A stretch of DNA of 64,000 bases. Source: Thiofilum flexile DSM 14609 (GTDB lineage: Bacteria > Pseudomonadota > Gammaproteobacteria > Thiotrichales > Thiotrichaceae). This document shows positions 47,188 through 55,536 of the stretch, piece after piece; the first letter of the stretch is position 1; each line of letters starts with the position of its first letter. A model generated the notes under the pieces. The model saw nothing but the letters and a program-made list of their open reading frames with translations, was not told where the DNA came from and ran no database searches. Made by a program: the position numbers and the translations under genes. The DNA lies in the NCBI RefSeq assembly GCF_000380185.1, contig NZ_KB904751.1:1-64000 (forward strand), in the 5' to 3' direction.

Positions 47188-47766
47188 TTAGGGGGTAAAC
47201 GTGGCGGGCGTACTCGGTTGAGTATTGTCAGCAGGTTTATCTAGTGTGACACTTTCCCCTTGTTTCATGGCTTCTTGAACACCGGGCGCTGCCAGTACTT
47301 CACGCAATTGCTCTTCTTGGTCTTTTGTCAGAGAGGTTTTCAGCACGGTGCCACCGTAGCCTTTAATGCCCTCTAGTACTTTATCAGGTGTTGCTGAGCG
47401 TATTAAGACAAATAATACGGAGCCACCATTAGCAATAGAAGAACCTAAATCTTTCATAAAGTCATCATTAATACCAATATCTGACAGTGCGCCCGACAGT
47501 GCGCCTGCTCCTGCGCCGACCACCGCGCCTAATAATGGATTAAGAAATAGCATACCGATTAACATACCCCAGAAGCTTCCGCCTATAGCACCAGCGGCAG
47601 TGAGGTTGACGGCTTGATGTAGTTTCACTTTTCCATCAGCATTTTTAGTAACAACCACCGCATCTTCTAAGTTAATGAGATACTCTTTTTGCATATTGAC
47701 TAGCTTGTCACGTAATTCAAATGCGGTTTTTTCGTCCTTAAAAGCGATAGCAACTAATGCACTCAT
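47188..47766 (-). CDS. DUF1269-family membrane protein
   Basis: The 192-residue protein starts MSALVAIAFKDEKTAFELRD and has a central Gly/Ala-rich double hydrophobic region (GAIGGSFWGMLIGMLFLNPL and AVVGAGAGALSGALSDIGI), then DDFMKDLGSSIANGGSVLFV, the DUF1269 hallmark. Role unknown; members are often stress-linked. The tail (from about 150) is polar and Pro/Thr-rich. GAGGGAGAATAGG precedes the ATG. Confidence 0.9.
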   Translation of the reverse strand: MSALVAIAFKDEKTAFELRDKLVNMQKEYLINLEDAVVVTKNADGKVKLHQAVNLTAAGAIGGSFWGMLIGMLFLNPLLGAVVGAGAGALSGALSDIGINDDFMKDLGSSIANGGSVLFVLIRSATPDKVLEGIKGYGGTVLKTSLTKDQEEQLREVLAAPGVQEAMKQGESVTLDKPADNTQPSTPATFTP

Positions 47767-47837
47767 CCTATTCTCCCTCTTAAATTAACAGTTAACAGAC
47801 TCTGACAAAGCCGAGCCTATGATTGTATATAGCTTGA

Positions 47838-49046
47838 CATCCTCCCCGACCTAAAGGACGGGGATTCCTGCTGCCAGACGCTCATGTCCGAGCGCGAGAA
47901 TGTTCTTAGCTGCATTGATATCTCTATCATGCGTTGCTCCACACTCAGAGCAAGACCATTCTCTTATTCGCAAGCCTGTTCTACCTTTTGGACTATTGGA
48001 GCCTATGCAGCCACAACACGAACAGGCTTGGGTAGTGTACGATTCATTGACCTCTAAACACACACCTGACCGCGCACTCGCTTTGTATTTCAGTTGTGTC
48101 TTGAGTATGTGCCACCCTGCATCCAAGACGGATTTAGCCATCTTGGTTTTGGCTAGGGCTGAACTACTGACATTGCCAATGATGATTAAGCTGTTATTTT
48201 TAACGACTTGGGTCGTGAATTGGTGAATGGAGTTTAGGCGGCGATTCTTGATTTTGGCATGAATCGCTTTCACCCGTTTTTTCTGTTTAGCTCTTTGAGC
48301 TACACCCAATTTAGATTCCAGCTCTCGATAGAACTGTTTGGACTCCAGTTTTAATCCATTGCTACACGTTGCCGTGTCTTTGAGTCCTAGATCAATGCCG
48401 ATTTGCCCTTGAGCTATCGACTCTATAACAGGGACTGCTACGACCACATTGAAGTACCAGCGACCTCTAGCATCCTGAGAGAATGAGCCGAAGCGGAACT
48501 CGTATTGAGCTAGTCCATAGCTATCCCATACCTTGAAATAGTGACCCGCATAGCGAACTTGTCCACTCTTCCAAACGGCTGCACCTTTTTTGAAGGGTAT
48601 CCAACCTAAGGAACGCTTAGAACCACTAGAAATACGCCAGCGCAATTTACTTTTCTTAAACTGTTTACGCGCGCGCTCATGTGCTTCCGTCACTTCTTGA
48701 ACTGTTTGAGAGTGAATCAGAAACCCCCGTTCTTTGCGTAAAGCCGCTTGAGATTTGGCAAGATCAAAAGCGCTCAGGTATACATGAAGCCAACCAACCT
48801 CAGGAATCGGTAAATGTGCATAATAGGCCGTTTCTTCATTGGCCGCATTCCAGACCTGATTCACCTCAAAGGCCATACGTTCAAGGATAGATTTGTGCTT
48901 ATCCTTGACACGTACCTTTAGGGTTTTGAGAACCGTCACTAGGGGATATGTCATGCTACTATTCTAACTCAAGTGAACGACCGAATCATCGGTTTCCAAC
49001 CGATTCGCCTGATATCCCCGCCGTGAACGGACGGGGTTTTACGGCG
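47838..49046 (-). mobile_element. IS200/IS605-group element carrying only tnpB
   Basis: No inverted or direct repeats bound the unit; instead each end has subterminal hairpins, as in this group. At the tnpB 3' side is TCCCCG/CGGGGA at 47843-47864, overlapping the stop codon, where the guide-RNA scaffold of such elements normally ends. At the 5' side are ATCGGTT/AACCGAT at 48988-49004 and a CCCCG/CGGGG stem at 49016-49036. There is no tnpA, so it would need a transposase supplied elsewhere. Outer limits are approximate. It lies directly upstream of a truncated gene copy (49171). Confidence 0.75.
47851..48954 (-). CDS. tnpB: TnpB, RNA-guided endonuclease of an IS605-type element
   Basis: The 367-residue protein has the RuvC-I Asp188 in GQIGIDLGLKDT, a zinc ribbon with Cys311/314 and Cys335/338, and the RuvC-III Asp345 in THDRDINAAKNIL. 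In the middle RuvC motif, where most TnpB have Glu in an IxxEDL stretch, this has LIIIGNVSSSALAKT with no Glu. A Glu stands instead at 301 or 304 in LEVNESYTTQACS. This matches a known TnpB subgroup with a moved catalytic Glu. Nuclease activity is therefore likely but not shown. An omega-RNA would be expected from the 3' end of the gene and just beyond (about 47.84-47.95 kb). Confidence 0.9.
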   Translation of the reverse strand: MTYPLVTVLKTLKVRVKDKHKSILERMAFEVNQVWNAANEETAYYAHLPIPEVGWLHVYLSAFDLAKSQAALRKERGFLIHSQTVQEVTEAHERARKQFKKSKLRWRISSGSKRSLGWIPFKKGAAVWKSGQVRYAGHYFKVWDSYGLAQYEFRFGSFSQDARGRWYFNVVVAVPVIESIAQGQIGIDLGLKDTATCSNGLKLESKQFYRELESKLGVAQRAKQKKRVKAIHAKIKNRRLNSIHQFTTQVVKNNSLIIIGNVSSSALAKTKMAKSVLDAGWHILKTQLKYKASARSGVCLEVNESYTTQACSCCGCIGSNSPKGRTGLRIREWSCSECGATHDRDINAAKNILALGHERLAAGIPVL

Positions 49047-49110
49047 AAACTGATAAATTAAGCAGATTTTTGCAGGCAGGGAGATTGATAAGGGGGAGTG
49101 CCGCAAAGAT

Positions 49111-49314
49111 GTGGGGGGTAGCTTCGAGCAGCAAGACCCTGCGTCAAAGGTGCAAATAATAAAATCAGCCGCTTGGTTGGTCGCAACCCTTTGGAATCTA
49201 AACACGGGTTTAGCACACGACTACACTCTAGCCGAAGAATTACCCACCCAGTTGATATTGTTTGGTGTTCTGGTTGCAGCTTATTGGTTGTCTGTTTGGT
49301 TTAAACATAGCTAA
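49111..49314 (+). pseudogene. 5'-truncated copy of the small membrane-protein gene at 53686
   Basis: From about 49171 the frame reads AAWLVATLWNLNTGLAHDYT and so on to the end, about three-quarters identical to the last 49 residues of the 83-residue protein encoded at 53686. The first 20 codons from the GTG at 49111 are unrelated and lack a binding site. The membrane N terminus is lost. The break lies about 120 bases from the tnpB element. Confidence 0.75.
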
Positions 49315-49385
49315 TGGCTGGAAATTACCTAAAAACTAACAGGTTGAGCTGGAGGAGCTGGCACAACCTGTTAAACCAAACAAAA

Positions 49386-49634
49386 TTAACGTCTGGGTAT
49401 GTTGTTCAATTGATCTATTTTTGGGGTAATGATTTTAGGATCAATGACTTTGCCCTTAATCTTGCTTTGATCAAGTGTTGGACAACTTAAGCAGGTCGGG
49501 GGAATAGGAAGTTTAAATTTTGGTTTGATAATAGTTTTGCCCTCGATAAGCTCAGGGGGTACACGCTTAGCACTTGCTATACTCATACCTCCTACTAAGG
49601 CCATAGCTATCAAACCTATTAAGATGCTTTTCAT
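49386..49634 (-). CDS. hypothetical small secreted protein
   Basis: The 82-residue product has a signal peptide (MKSILIGLIAMALVGGMS, then IASA) and a mature part rich in Lys, Ile and Pro (KPKFKLPIPPTCLSCP, with a Cys pair). GAGGGC lies eight bases before the ATG. I do not recognise it. It sits between the truncated gene copy and the Sel1 gene. Confidence 0.6.
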   Translation of the reverse strand: MKSILIGLIAMALVGGMSIASAKRVPPELIEGKTIIKPKFKLPIPPTCLSCPTLDQSKIKGKVIDPKIITPKIDQLNNIPRR

Positions 49635-50160
49635 TTCAGTGCCCTCGCATGGTTTGGTATTATTTCTACCCTTTTTTAAACAGACTACAGTTTTAAAATA
49701 CGCTCCCTAGGAACGGAAGACGGTGATTTAATAAGTGCTTAAAAGGTGAATAATTCACTGCAACTTATAAATTCACTAAAGATTACCTTATAAATAGCCG
49801 TTTAAGAGTGAGCCTACAAAAAGAGCATGACACTCAGAAAACACTAGGCATTTGCTGCTGTGTGTGGTCTTTTGCCAATACAACTAGCAAGAGTGGGAAT
49901 AAGCGTCGCCATTACTAACTACTTTGTAACATACGGTAGGGGAGGGGGATTATAAAGAATAGATAATTTCTATACTAAAAAAAACGACTAAACACCCAAT
50001 TAAAATAGAACCTATTGATCGAAGCAGAGCAGGGTATCTACCCTTAGCTTAACTGATTAGATTCGTCATGATTTAAAGCGATAGGTTTTTACGCGATTTT
50101 TATAGCTCATAGTCTATTCTTTTAAGCTATGAATTTTATTTTATGAAAGAGGTGAAGGTC
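49635..50160. other. intergenic region upstream of the Sel1 gene
   Basis: The 526-base stretch holds ACAAAAAGAGCATGACAC at 49816-49833, which recurs at 54098-54115 after the intact copy of the duplicated gene. It suggests that the duplicated segment extends past the gene. The rest is A/T-rich; no gene, hairpin or RNA was recognised. The last 120 bases must contain the Sel1-gene promoter. Confidence 0.5.
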
Positions 50161-51732
50161 ATGCGTTTTTTACCTGCTTTAGTCTTTAGTTTGGCATTGA
50201 GCAGCTCGGTGTTATGGGCTGATGTTAATCATGAGAAACAAGATTATACCACTGCCTTGAAAATAACTAAGTCGCTAACTGATTCAGGTAGCACGGAGCT
50301 TAATCTTGGGCTGATGTATTTCAGGGGAGAGGGGGCGAAAGAGGATAAGAGTGAAGCTGCTAAGTGGTTTACCAAAGCGGCCGAGCAAGGCAATGTTAAT
50401 GCTCAACTCTACCTCGCACTGATGTATAGAACAGGGATGGGTGTAAAGCGGGATGTGAATGAGGCTATTAATTGGTATATCAAGGTGGCTGAGCAGGGCA
50501 ATGTTGATGTTCAGCGCTATCTTGGGTGGATGTATGGTTACGGAGAAGAGGTAAGAGAGGATAAGCGAGAGGCAATCAAGTGGTATGCCAAAGCAGCCGA
50601 GCAAGGTAATGTTGCGGCTCAATATTACCTTGGATTAATGTATAAAACGGGGGGAGGGGTAAAAGAGGATAAAAATGAGGCGGTCAAATGGCTTACCAAA
50701 GCAGCCGAGCAAGGTGATGTTGAGGCTCAACGCCTTCTTGGACAGACATATGATTTTTCTTATGATGAAAAGAATGCATTGGCAAAATATGAAGCAATCA
50801 AGTGGTATACCAAAGCAGCGGAACAAGGAGATACTGAAACTCAATTTTACCTTGGATTGATATATGACTTTGGAAAGAATGTGAAGCAAGATAAGCAAGA
50901 GGCAATCAAGTGGTATACCAAAGCAGCCGAGCAAGGTAGTAATTCCGCTCAATACAAACTGGGGCAAATGCACGACAAAGGCGAGGGGGTGAAGCAAGAT
51001 AAGCAAGAGGCAATCAAGTGGTATACCAAAGCAGCGGAGCAAGGCCATGCTGATGCTCAATTCAGTCTTGCTCAGGTGTATGACAAAGGAATAGGTGTAA
51101 CACAGAATAAGAGAGAGGCTGCTAAGTGGTTTGACCAAGCACAAATCCGTACGGAGGATCAACGTTTAATTAAATTAAAACATGAAATTGATGAGAGCTT
51201 AAAGAGCGGTAAGAGTGTGCTTATTATGAGATTGTACACCCAGGCGACTGAGCAAAATGATGCAAGTGCTCAATTCAGTCTTGCTCAGATGTATGATAGA
51301 GGATTGGATGTGAAGGAAGATAAAAGTGAGGCTGCTAAGTGGTATACCAAAGCGGCCGAGCAGGGTGAAACGGATGCCCAACTCAATCTTGGGCGGATGT
51401 ATGAAATGGGTTTGGGGTTGAGGGAGGATAAGGGAGAGGCTGTTAAGTGGTATACCAAAGCGGCTGAACAAGGTAATGATAAAGCACAATTTGCTCTTGG
51501 GAAAATGTATGCTTATGGCGAAGGGGTAAAAGAGGATAAGGGAGAGGCTATTAAATGGTTTACCAAAGCAAAAGACTATATGAATGCCCAAATTTTCCTT
51601 GGGGTAATGTATGAAATGGGGCAAGGGGTGAAGCTGAATAGGCAAGAGGCTATCAAATGGTTTAGCAAAGCCGCTGAACAAGGCCATCCAGATGCTAAAA
51701 AAGCATTAGAGCTACTGAAACAGGCTCACTGA
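50161..51732 (+). CDS. Sel1-repeat protein, secreted
   Basis: The protein of about 523 residues starts with a signal peptide (MRFLPALVFSLALSSSVLWA) and then about a dozen Sel1-like repeats of 36 residues (consensus AIKWYTKAAEQGNADAQFYL, then GxMYxxGxGVKxDKxE). A break at about 330-355 carries DQRLIKLKHEIDESLKSG, a helical non-repeat insert. Sel1 arrays form superhelices for protein contacts, often in envelope or exported signalling proteins. The ATG at 50161 is used because GAGG precedes it and gives the signal; the upstream ATG at 50143 lacks a site. Function unknown. Confidence 0.9.
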   Translation: MRFLPALVFSLALSSSVLWADVNHEKQDYTTALKITKSLTDSGSTELNLGLMYFRGEGAKEDKSEAAKWFTKAAEQGNVNAQLYLALMYRTGMGVKRDVNEAINWYIKVAEQGNVDVQRYLGWMYGYGEEVREDKREAIKWYAKAAEQGNVAAQYYLGLMYKTGGGVKEDKNEAVKWLTKAAEQGDVEAQRLLGQTYDFSYDEKNALAKYEAIKWYTKAAEQGDTETQFYLGLIYDFGKNVKQDKQEAIKWYTKAAEQGSNSAQYKLGQMHDKGEGVKQDKQEAIKWYTKAAEQGHADAQFSLAQVYDKGIGVTQNKREAAKWFDQAQIRTEDQRLIKLKHEIDESLKSGKSVLIMRLYTQATEQNDASAQFSLAQMYDRGLDVKEDKSEAAKWYTKAAEQGETDAQLNLGRMYEMGLGLREDKGEAVKWYTKAAEQGNDKAQFALGKMYAYGEGVKEDKGEAIKWFTKAKDYMNAQIFLGVMYEMGQGVKLNRQEAIKWFSKAAEQGHPDAKKALELLKQAH

Positions 51733-52628
51733 TTAGGAATTAAAGCCTGTTGCAAAATTTGTCTCATGAATTGGATAAATACTTGTGTGCGTTCAGATAG
51801 GTATTTGCGATGCGGATAAAGGGCATAAACAGGCATCGGTGGAGCGGCAAATTGCGGCAAAATACTCACTAATTGACCACTCGATAAATACTGCTGAGCA
51901 TCATAAGCGGGCACTTGAATCAAACCCAGCCCTGCCAAGGCACAGGCAATATACGACTCCGTATCGGTTACCGCTATTTGGGTTCTAAGGGTAAATTGGC
52001 CTGCCTCACTGCCATGGAGATACTCCCATTGCTCAAGCTGTGGGGTTTGGCTGGTATACCCGACCATATAGTGTTGTGCTAAATCGGTTAAGGTCTTTGG
52101 TGTGCCATAGCGCTCTAAATAAGCAGGGCTGGCACAATTCATCATGGCACACTGACCTAAGGGTTGAGCAATTAAACTACTATCTGCCAAAGCCCCAAAG
52201 CGAATGACACAATCAATACCTTCTTTAATCAAGTCGCTGATTTGATCAGCCGCTTTGAGTTCGATATAGAGCTTGGGGTGTTCTTGTAATAAGCTGGGTA
52301 AGTGAGGCGCTATGAGCTGGGTAACGAGACGGCTGGGCGCTGCAACGCGGAGTTGCCCTGTGAGTGTGGTGGAGGGCTGAAAGAGTTGCTCAAGCTCTTC
52401 TAATTGCTGCAAAAGTGCGGTGCTACGCTCTAGTAATTTTTCCCCTTCATGAGTCAGGCGTACGGTACGGGTGGTGCGAAAAAATAGCCTAACCCCTAAG
52501 TGGTGTTCTAGTTGTTGAATCAGTGCGGACACACTAGAGCGCGGATATTGCAATAAATCAGCCGCTTTAGTGAAGCTATGTTGTTGTGCGACGGTATTAA
52601 ATACTTGTAAAGCCTCTATTTTATCCAT
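51726..52628 (-). CDS. LysR-family transcriptional regulator
   Basis: The protein of about 300 residues has the N-terminal winged helix (MDKIEALQVFNTVAQQHSF, TKAADLLQYPRSSVSALIQQ) and a type-2 periplasmic-binding effector domain. The Met at 52628 fits the family better than one four codons upstream. It lies back to back with the SDR gene across about 110 bases, the usual layout for a LysR regulator and its target. The 3' end overlaps the Sel1 gene stop by seven bases. No effector can be named. Confidence 0.93.
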   Translation of the reverse strand: MDKIEALQVFNTVAQQHSFTKAADLLQYPRSSVSALIQQLEHHLGVRLFFRTTRTVRLTHEGEKLLERSTALLQQLEELEQLFQPSTTLTGQLRVAAPSRLVTQLIAPHLPSLLQEHPKLYIELKAADQISDLIKEGIDCVIRFGALADSSLIAQPLGQCAMMNCASPAYLERYGTPKTLTDLAQHYMVGYTSQTPQLEQWEYLHGSEAGQFTLRTQIAVTDTESYIACALAGLGLIQVPAYDAQQYLSSGQLVSILPQFAAPPMPVYALYPHRKYLSERTQVFIQFMRQILQQALIPNQ

Positions 52629-52742
52629 GTCTTGATCCATTGTTCGTTTATCATGGATAGTTTATCCACTATTCAGGGTATTATCTAATCATTAAAAACA
52701 GTTAGACTGTTTGGTCAAATAATGAGTAGGGAGTGGTATGAG

Positions 52743-53516
52743 ATGGCTAACCACAGTTTAAAAGATAAAGTTGTATTGATTGCCGGTGGTGCTAAAAACC
52801 TAGGTGGTTTACTAGCGCGTGATCTGGCTGAACACGGTGCTCGTGCGATTGTAGTGCATTACAATAGTGCATCAAGTAAAGCCGATGCAGACAAGACTGT
52901 CGCTGCTATTAAAGCCTTAGGCGCGGATGCCATCGCTATACAAGGTGATTTGACTAAGGGCGCGGTGGTTGAGCAAGTATTTGCGGCAGCTAAAGCACAA
53001 TTTGGTCAGCTTGATATTGCCATTAACACCATAGGCAAAGTGATTAAAAAACCTATGCTGGAAACTAGCGAGGCAGAATTTGATGAAATGGACGCGGTCA
53101 ATAATAAAAGCGCGTTTTTATTCCTCAAAGAGTCTGGTAAGCAGCTAGCCGATAATGGCAAAGTGGTTACTATTGTAACCTCATTATTAGGTGCCTTTAC
53201 TCCCTTTTATTCCACCTATGCAGGCAACAAAGCACCCGTTGAACATTATACTCGTGCGGCAGCAAAAGAATTTGGCGCTCGTGGTATATCGGTGACTGCC
53301 GTGGGACCGGGTCCCATGGATACCCCATTCTTTTATCCGGCTGAAGGAGCTGAGGCGGTGGCTTATCATAAAACTGCTGCGGCACTATCGGCTTTTAGCC
53401 CTACGGGTTTAACCCATATTGAGGATGTAGTGCCTTTCATTCGTCATTTAGTTACTGATGGCTGGTGGATTACCGGACAAACTATTTTGATTAATGGTGG
53501 CTATACCACTAAATAA
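52743..53516 (+). CDS. short-chain dehydrogenase/reductase
   Basis: The 257-residue NAD(P)-dependent oxidoreductase has the cofactor motif VLIAGGAKNLGGLLARDLAE, the NNAG-like NTIGKV, Ser in VTSLLGAF and the catalytic Tyr and Lys in YSTYAGNKAPVEHY. The end is ITGQTILINGGYTTK. The Met at 52743 (MANHSLKDK) is preferred; a Met seven codons earlier also has a weak site. The substrate is unknown. Probably controlled by the divergent LysR gene. Confidence 0.93.
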   Translation: MANHSLKDKVVLIAGGAKNLGGLLARDLAEHGARAIVVHYNSASSKADADKTVAAIKALGADAIAIQGDLTKGAVVEQVFAAAKAQFGQLDIAINTIGKVIKKPMLETSEAEFDEMDAVNNKSAFLFLKESGKQLADNGKVVTIVTSLLGAFTPFYSTYAGNKAPVEHYTRAAAKEFGARGISVTAVGPGPMDTPFFYPAEGAEAVAYHKTAAALSAFSPTGLTHIEDVVPFIRHLVTDGWWITGQTILINGGYTTK

Positions 53517-53527
53517 GTAGGTCTATC

Positions 53528-53631
53528 AAAGTAATCGAGTATTTCCTCCGCAGCCGCTGTGAATACCTCCCTGTATGCTACAAGGAGGCATCCCTGCCGC
53601 CAAGACTGCTTAAGAAATACCCGCTTACTTT
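53528..53631. repeat. palindromic intergenic element, copy B
   Basis: It has the same 104-base length as copy A, with arms AAAGTAATCGAGTATTTC at 53528-53545 and GAAATACCCGCTTACTTT at 53614-53631, pairing at 16 of 18 positions. The core GCAGCCGCTGTGAATAC and the later CATCCCTGCCGCCAAGACTG match copies A and C. It follows the SDR stop by 11 bases and precedes the small membrane-protein gene. Confidence 0.85.
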
Positions 53632-53685
53632 GACTCAAGTACTGAACATCATAGTGACATTTCAAAGTATTAGGAGAGGACGCCC

Positions 53686-53937
53686 TTGCGTACTTTAATC
53701 ATTATCTGCATTGGTTTAGCGCTTGCAGCACTGACCCTCTGGTTCACACCAGCCGCTAAGCGTTTGCTATTTGGTGCTGTGTTTACCGTGGGTTGGTTGC
53801 TAGCAACACTTTGGAACCTAAACACAGGTTTATCACACGGTTACACCTTAGCGGAGGAATTACCCATTCATTTGATGCTATTTGGTGTTCCGGTTGCTGC
53901 TTATTGGTTATATGTTTGGTTTAAACAGAATAGCTGA
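53686..53937 (+). CDS. small hypothetical membrane protein (intact copy)
   Basis: The 83-residue product starts at TTG 53686, five bases after TAGGAGAGGA. It has about three hydrophobic segments: LIIICIGLALAALTLWF, LLFGAVFTVGWLLATLW and LMLFGVPVAAYWLYVWF. Between the last two is NTGLSHGYTLAEELP. A truncated relative lies at 49111. No family recognised. It is flanked by palindromic elements on both sides (B and D). Confidence 0.7.
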   Translation: MRTLIIICIGLALAALTLWFTPAAKRLLFGAVFTVGWLLATLWNLNTGLSHGYTLAEELPIHLMLFGVPVAAYWLYVWFKQNS

Positions 53938-53946
53938 TGAGCTGAT

Positions 53947-54077
53947 AAAGGTAAGCAGGTATTTCTAACATACAAGGAAGTATCATTCGGTGCACCCACT
54001 GCGCTTCCTGAGCCACTGTGAAAAGGCGTTCTTGACGATTTTCACAGTGACTGAGGAGGAAATGCCTGCTTACCTTT
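53947..54077. repeat. palindromic intergenic element, copy D (different core)
   Basis: Arms AAAGGTAAGCAGGTATTT at 53947-53964 and AAATGCCTGCTTACCTTT at 54060-54077 pair at 17 of 18 positions. They resemble the A/B arms, but the core is different. It contains a second stem CACTGTGAAAA with TTTTCACAGTG and the word AGGAAG with CTTCCT. It begins ten bases after the stop of the small membrane-protein gene and ends about 95 bases before the transporter gene. Confidence 0.75.
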
Positions 54078-54171
54078 GTTTCACCTACCACTCAGCCACA
54101 AAAAGAGCATGACACCCGGAAAAAATTAAGCTTATGATGCAAGGCATTCATAGGTTTAAAGAGGGGGTTAT

Positions 54172-55431
54172 ATGAATCCATTAGTGCCGCACTCGTGGCG
54201 TGAGCGTTGGGCGTGGGCGTTTTATGACTGGGCCAATTCAGTCTTTATTACCACCGTCGTGGTGGCTTTATTTCCTATCTTCTTCCGTAATTATTGGGCA
54301 AAAGACTTACCCTCCGAGCAAGTCACCTTTTATCTAGGTAATGCCAACTCTCTAGCGAGCTTAACTATTACCATACTAGCGCCTTTTCTAGGAGCCATAG
54401 CGGATCGCAGTGGTAAGAAAAAAGGCTTATTAGCCAGCTTTTTACTCCTTGGGGTAGTCGCTACCTTTGCTTTAGCAACGCTAGGGGAAAACCAATGGCA
54501 ATTCGCGTTGTTTGCGTTTGCGCTAGGTATGATCGGGTTTCTGGGGGGGAATATTTTTTATGATTCGCTCTTAGTGGATGTGGCGGCGGAGCCAGCCTTT
54601 AATCGGGTGTCAGCCTTGGGATATAGCCTAGGGTATTTAGGGGGCGGATTATTTTTAATTCTGAGTATCTTATTGTCGCTACATCCAGAATGGTTTGGTT
54701 TGGCGGATAAAGCCACCGGAGTGAAGGTCGCCTTTGCTTTAACCGCTTTATGGTGGGCTATTTTTTCTATCCCCTTATTCCTCTATGTGCGTGAGCATAA
54801 AGTGGCTAGTGATAAACTCCCTTTTTTTGCGTTATTAAAATCAGCCGTCGTTGATTTTATCGCCACCTTCCGCGAAATTCGCCAGCATCGCACTGTGGCC
54901 TTATTTTTATTAGCCTATTGGTTTTATATAGATGGTGTTGACACCATTGTGGTGATGGCGGTGGATTATGGGCAAAGTTTAGGCTTACCGGCGGATAGTC
55001 TGATTACCGCCTTACTCGTGACGCAATTTACGGCTTTCCCTGCCGCCTTATTATTTGGTTGGATCGGGACAAAATATAGTGCTAAAAATGGTATTTTAAT
55101 CGCTATTGTTGGGTATGCTCTGATTACTATTGGGGCGAGTCAAATGGAAACGGTACGCGGATTTTATGGACTAGCCTTTAGTGTGGGGTTATTCCAAGGG
55201 GGAATTCAGGCCTTAAGTCGCTCGTATTTCGCTAGTCTGATTCCTGCCGATGAGGCGGCTAAGTTTTTTGGTTTTTATAATATGCTCGGCAAATTTGCAG
55301 CGGTATTAGGCCCTGCTTTAGTCGGTTGGGTGGGATTATGGACAGGTTCCTCACGGATTGGTTTATTAGCCTTATTAATTTTATTCGTGCTGGGGGGACT
55401 TATTTTGTGGCGAGTGCCTAAGTCAAACTAA
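54172..55431 (+). CDS. MFS transporter, UMF1 (Atg22-like) family
   Basis: The 419-residue protein has about 12 membrane segments and the family start RERWAWAFYDWANSVFITTV, then LAPFLGAIADRSGKKK and DSLLVDVAAEPAFNRVSALG. UMF1 members are relatives of the yeast vacuolar amino-acid exporter Atg22; bacterial substrates are unknown. The ATG follows AGAGGGGG. A clear stem-loop follows the stop. Confidence 0.93.
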   Translation: MNPLVPHSWRERWAWAFYDWANSVFITTVVVALFPIFFRNYWAKDLPSEQVTFYLGNANSLASLTITILAPFLGAIADRSGKKKGLLASFLLLGVVATFALATLGENQWQFALFAFALGMIGFLGGNIFYDSLLVDVAAEPAFNRVSALGYSLGYLGGGLFLILSILLSLHPEWFGLADKATGVKVAFALTALWWAIFSIPLFLYVREHKVASDKLPFFALLKSAVVDFIATFREIRQHRTVALFLLAYWFYIDGVDTIVVMAVDYGQSLGLPADSLITALLVTQFTAFPAALLFGWIGTKYSAKNGILIAIVGYALITIGASQMETVRGFYGLAFSVGLFQGGIQALSRSYFASLIPADEAAKFFGFYNMLGKFAAVLGPALVGWVGLWTGSSRIGLLALLILFVLGGLILWRVPKSN

Positions 55432-55445
55432 AACCCCATAATAAA

Positions 55446-55471
55446 AACCTACTGGTATAAACCAGTAGGTT
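55446..55471 (+). terminator. terminator after the UMF1 transporter
   Basis: AACCTACTGGT at 55446-55456 pairs perfectly with ACCAGTAGGTT at 55461-55471 around ATAA. It lies 15 bases past the stop. Confidence 0.75.
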
Positions 55472-55536
55472 AAGGGGGATTATTAAGAATTTTTTATATT
55501 ATCTGGGTCAATCAATTTAAGGTCAATCAAAAGGGT

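Noticed and set aside
50284-51687. Minus-strand frames opposite the Sel1 gene
   Set aside because: Repeated hydrophobic patterns are the reverse of the Sel1 codon repeats.
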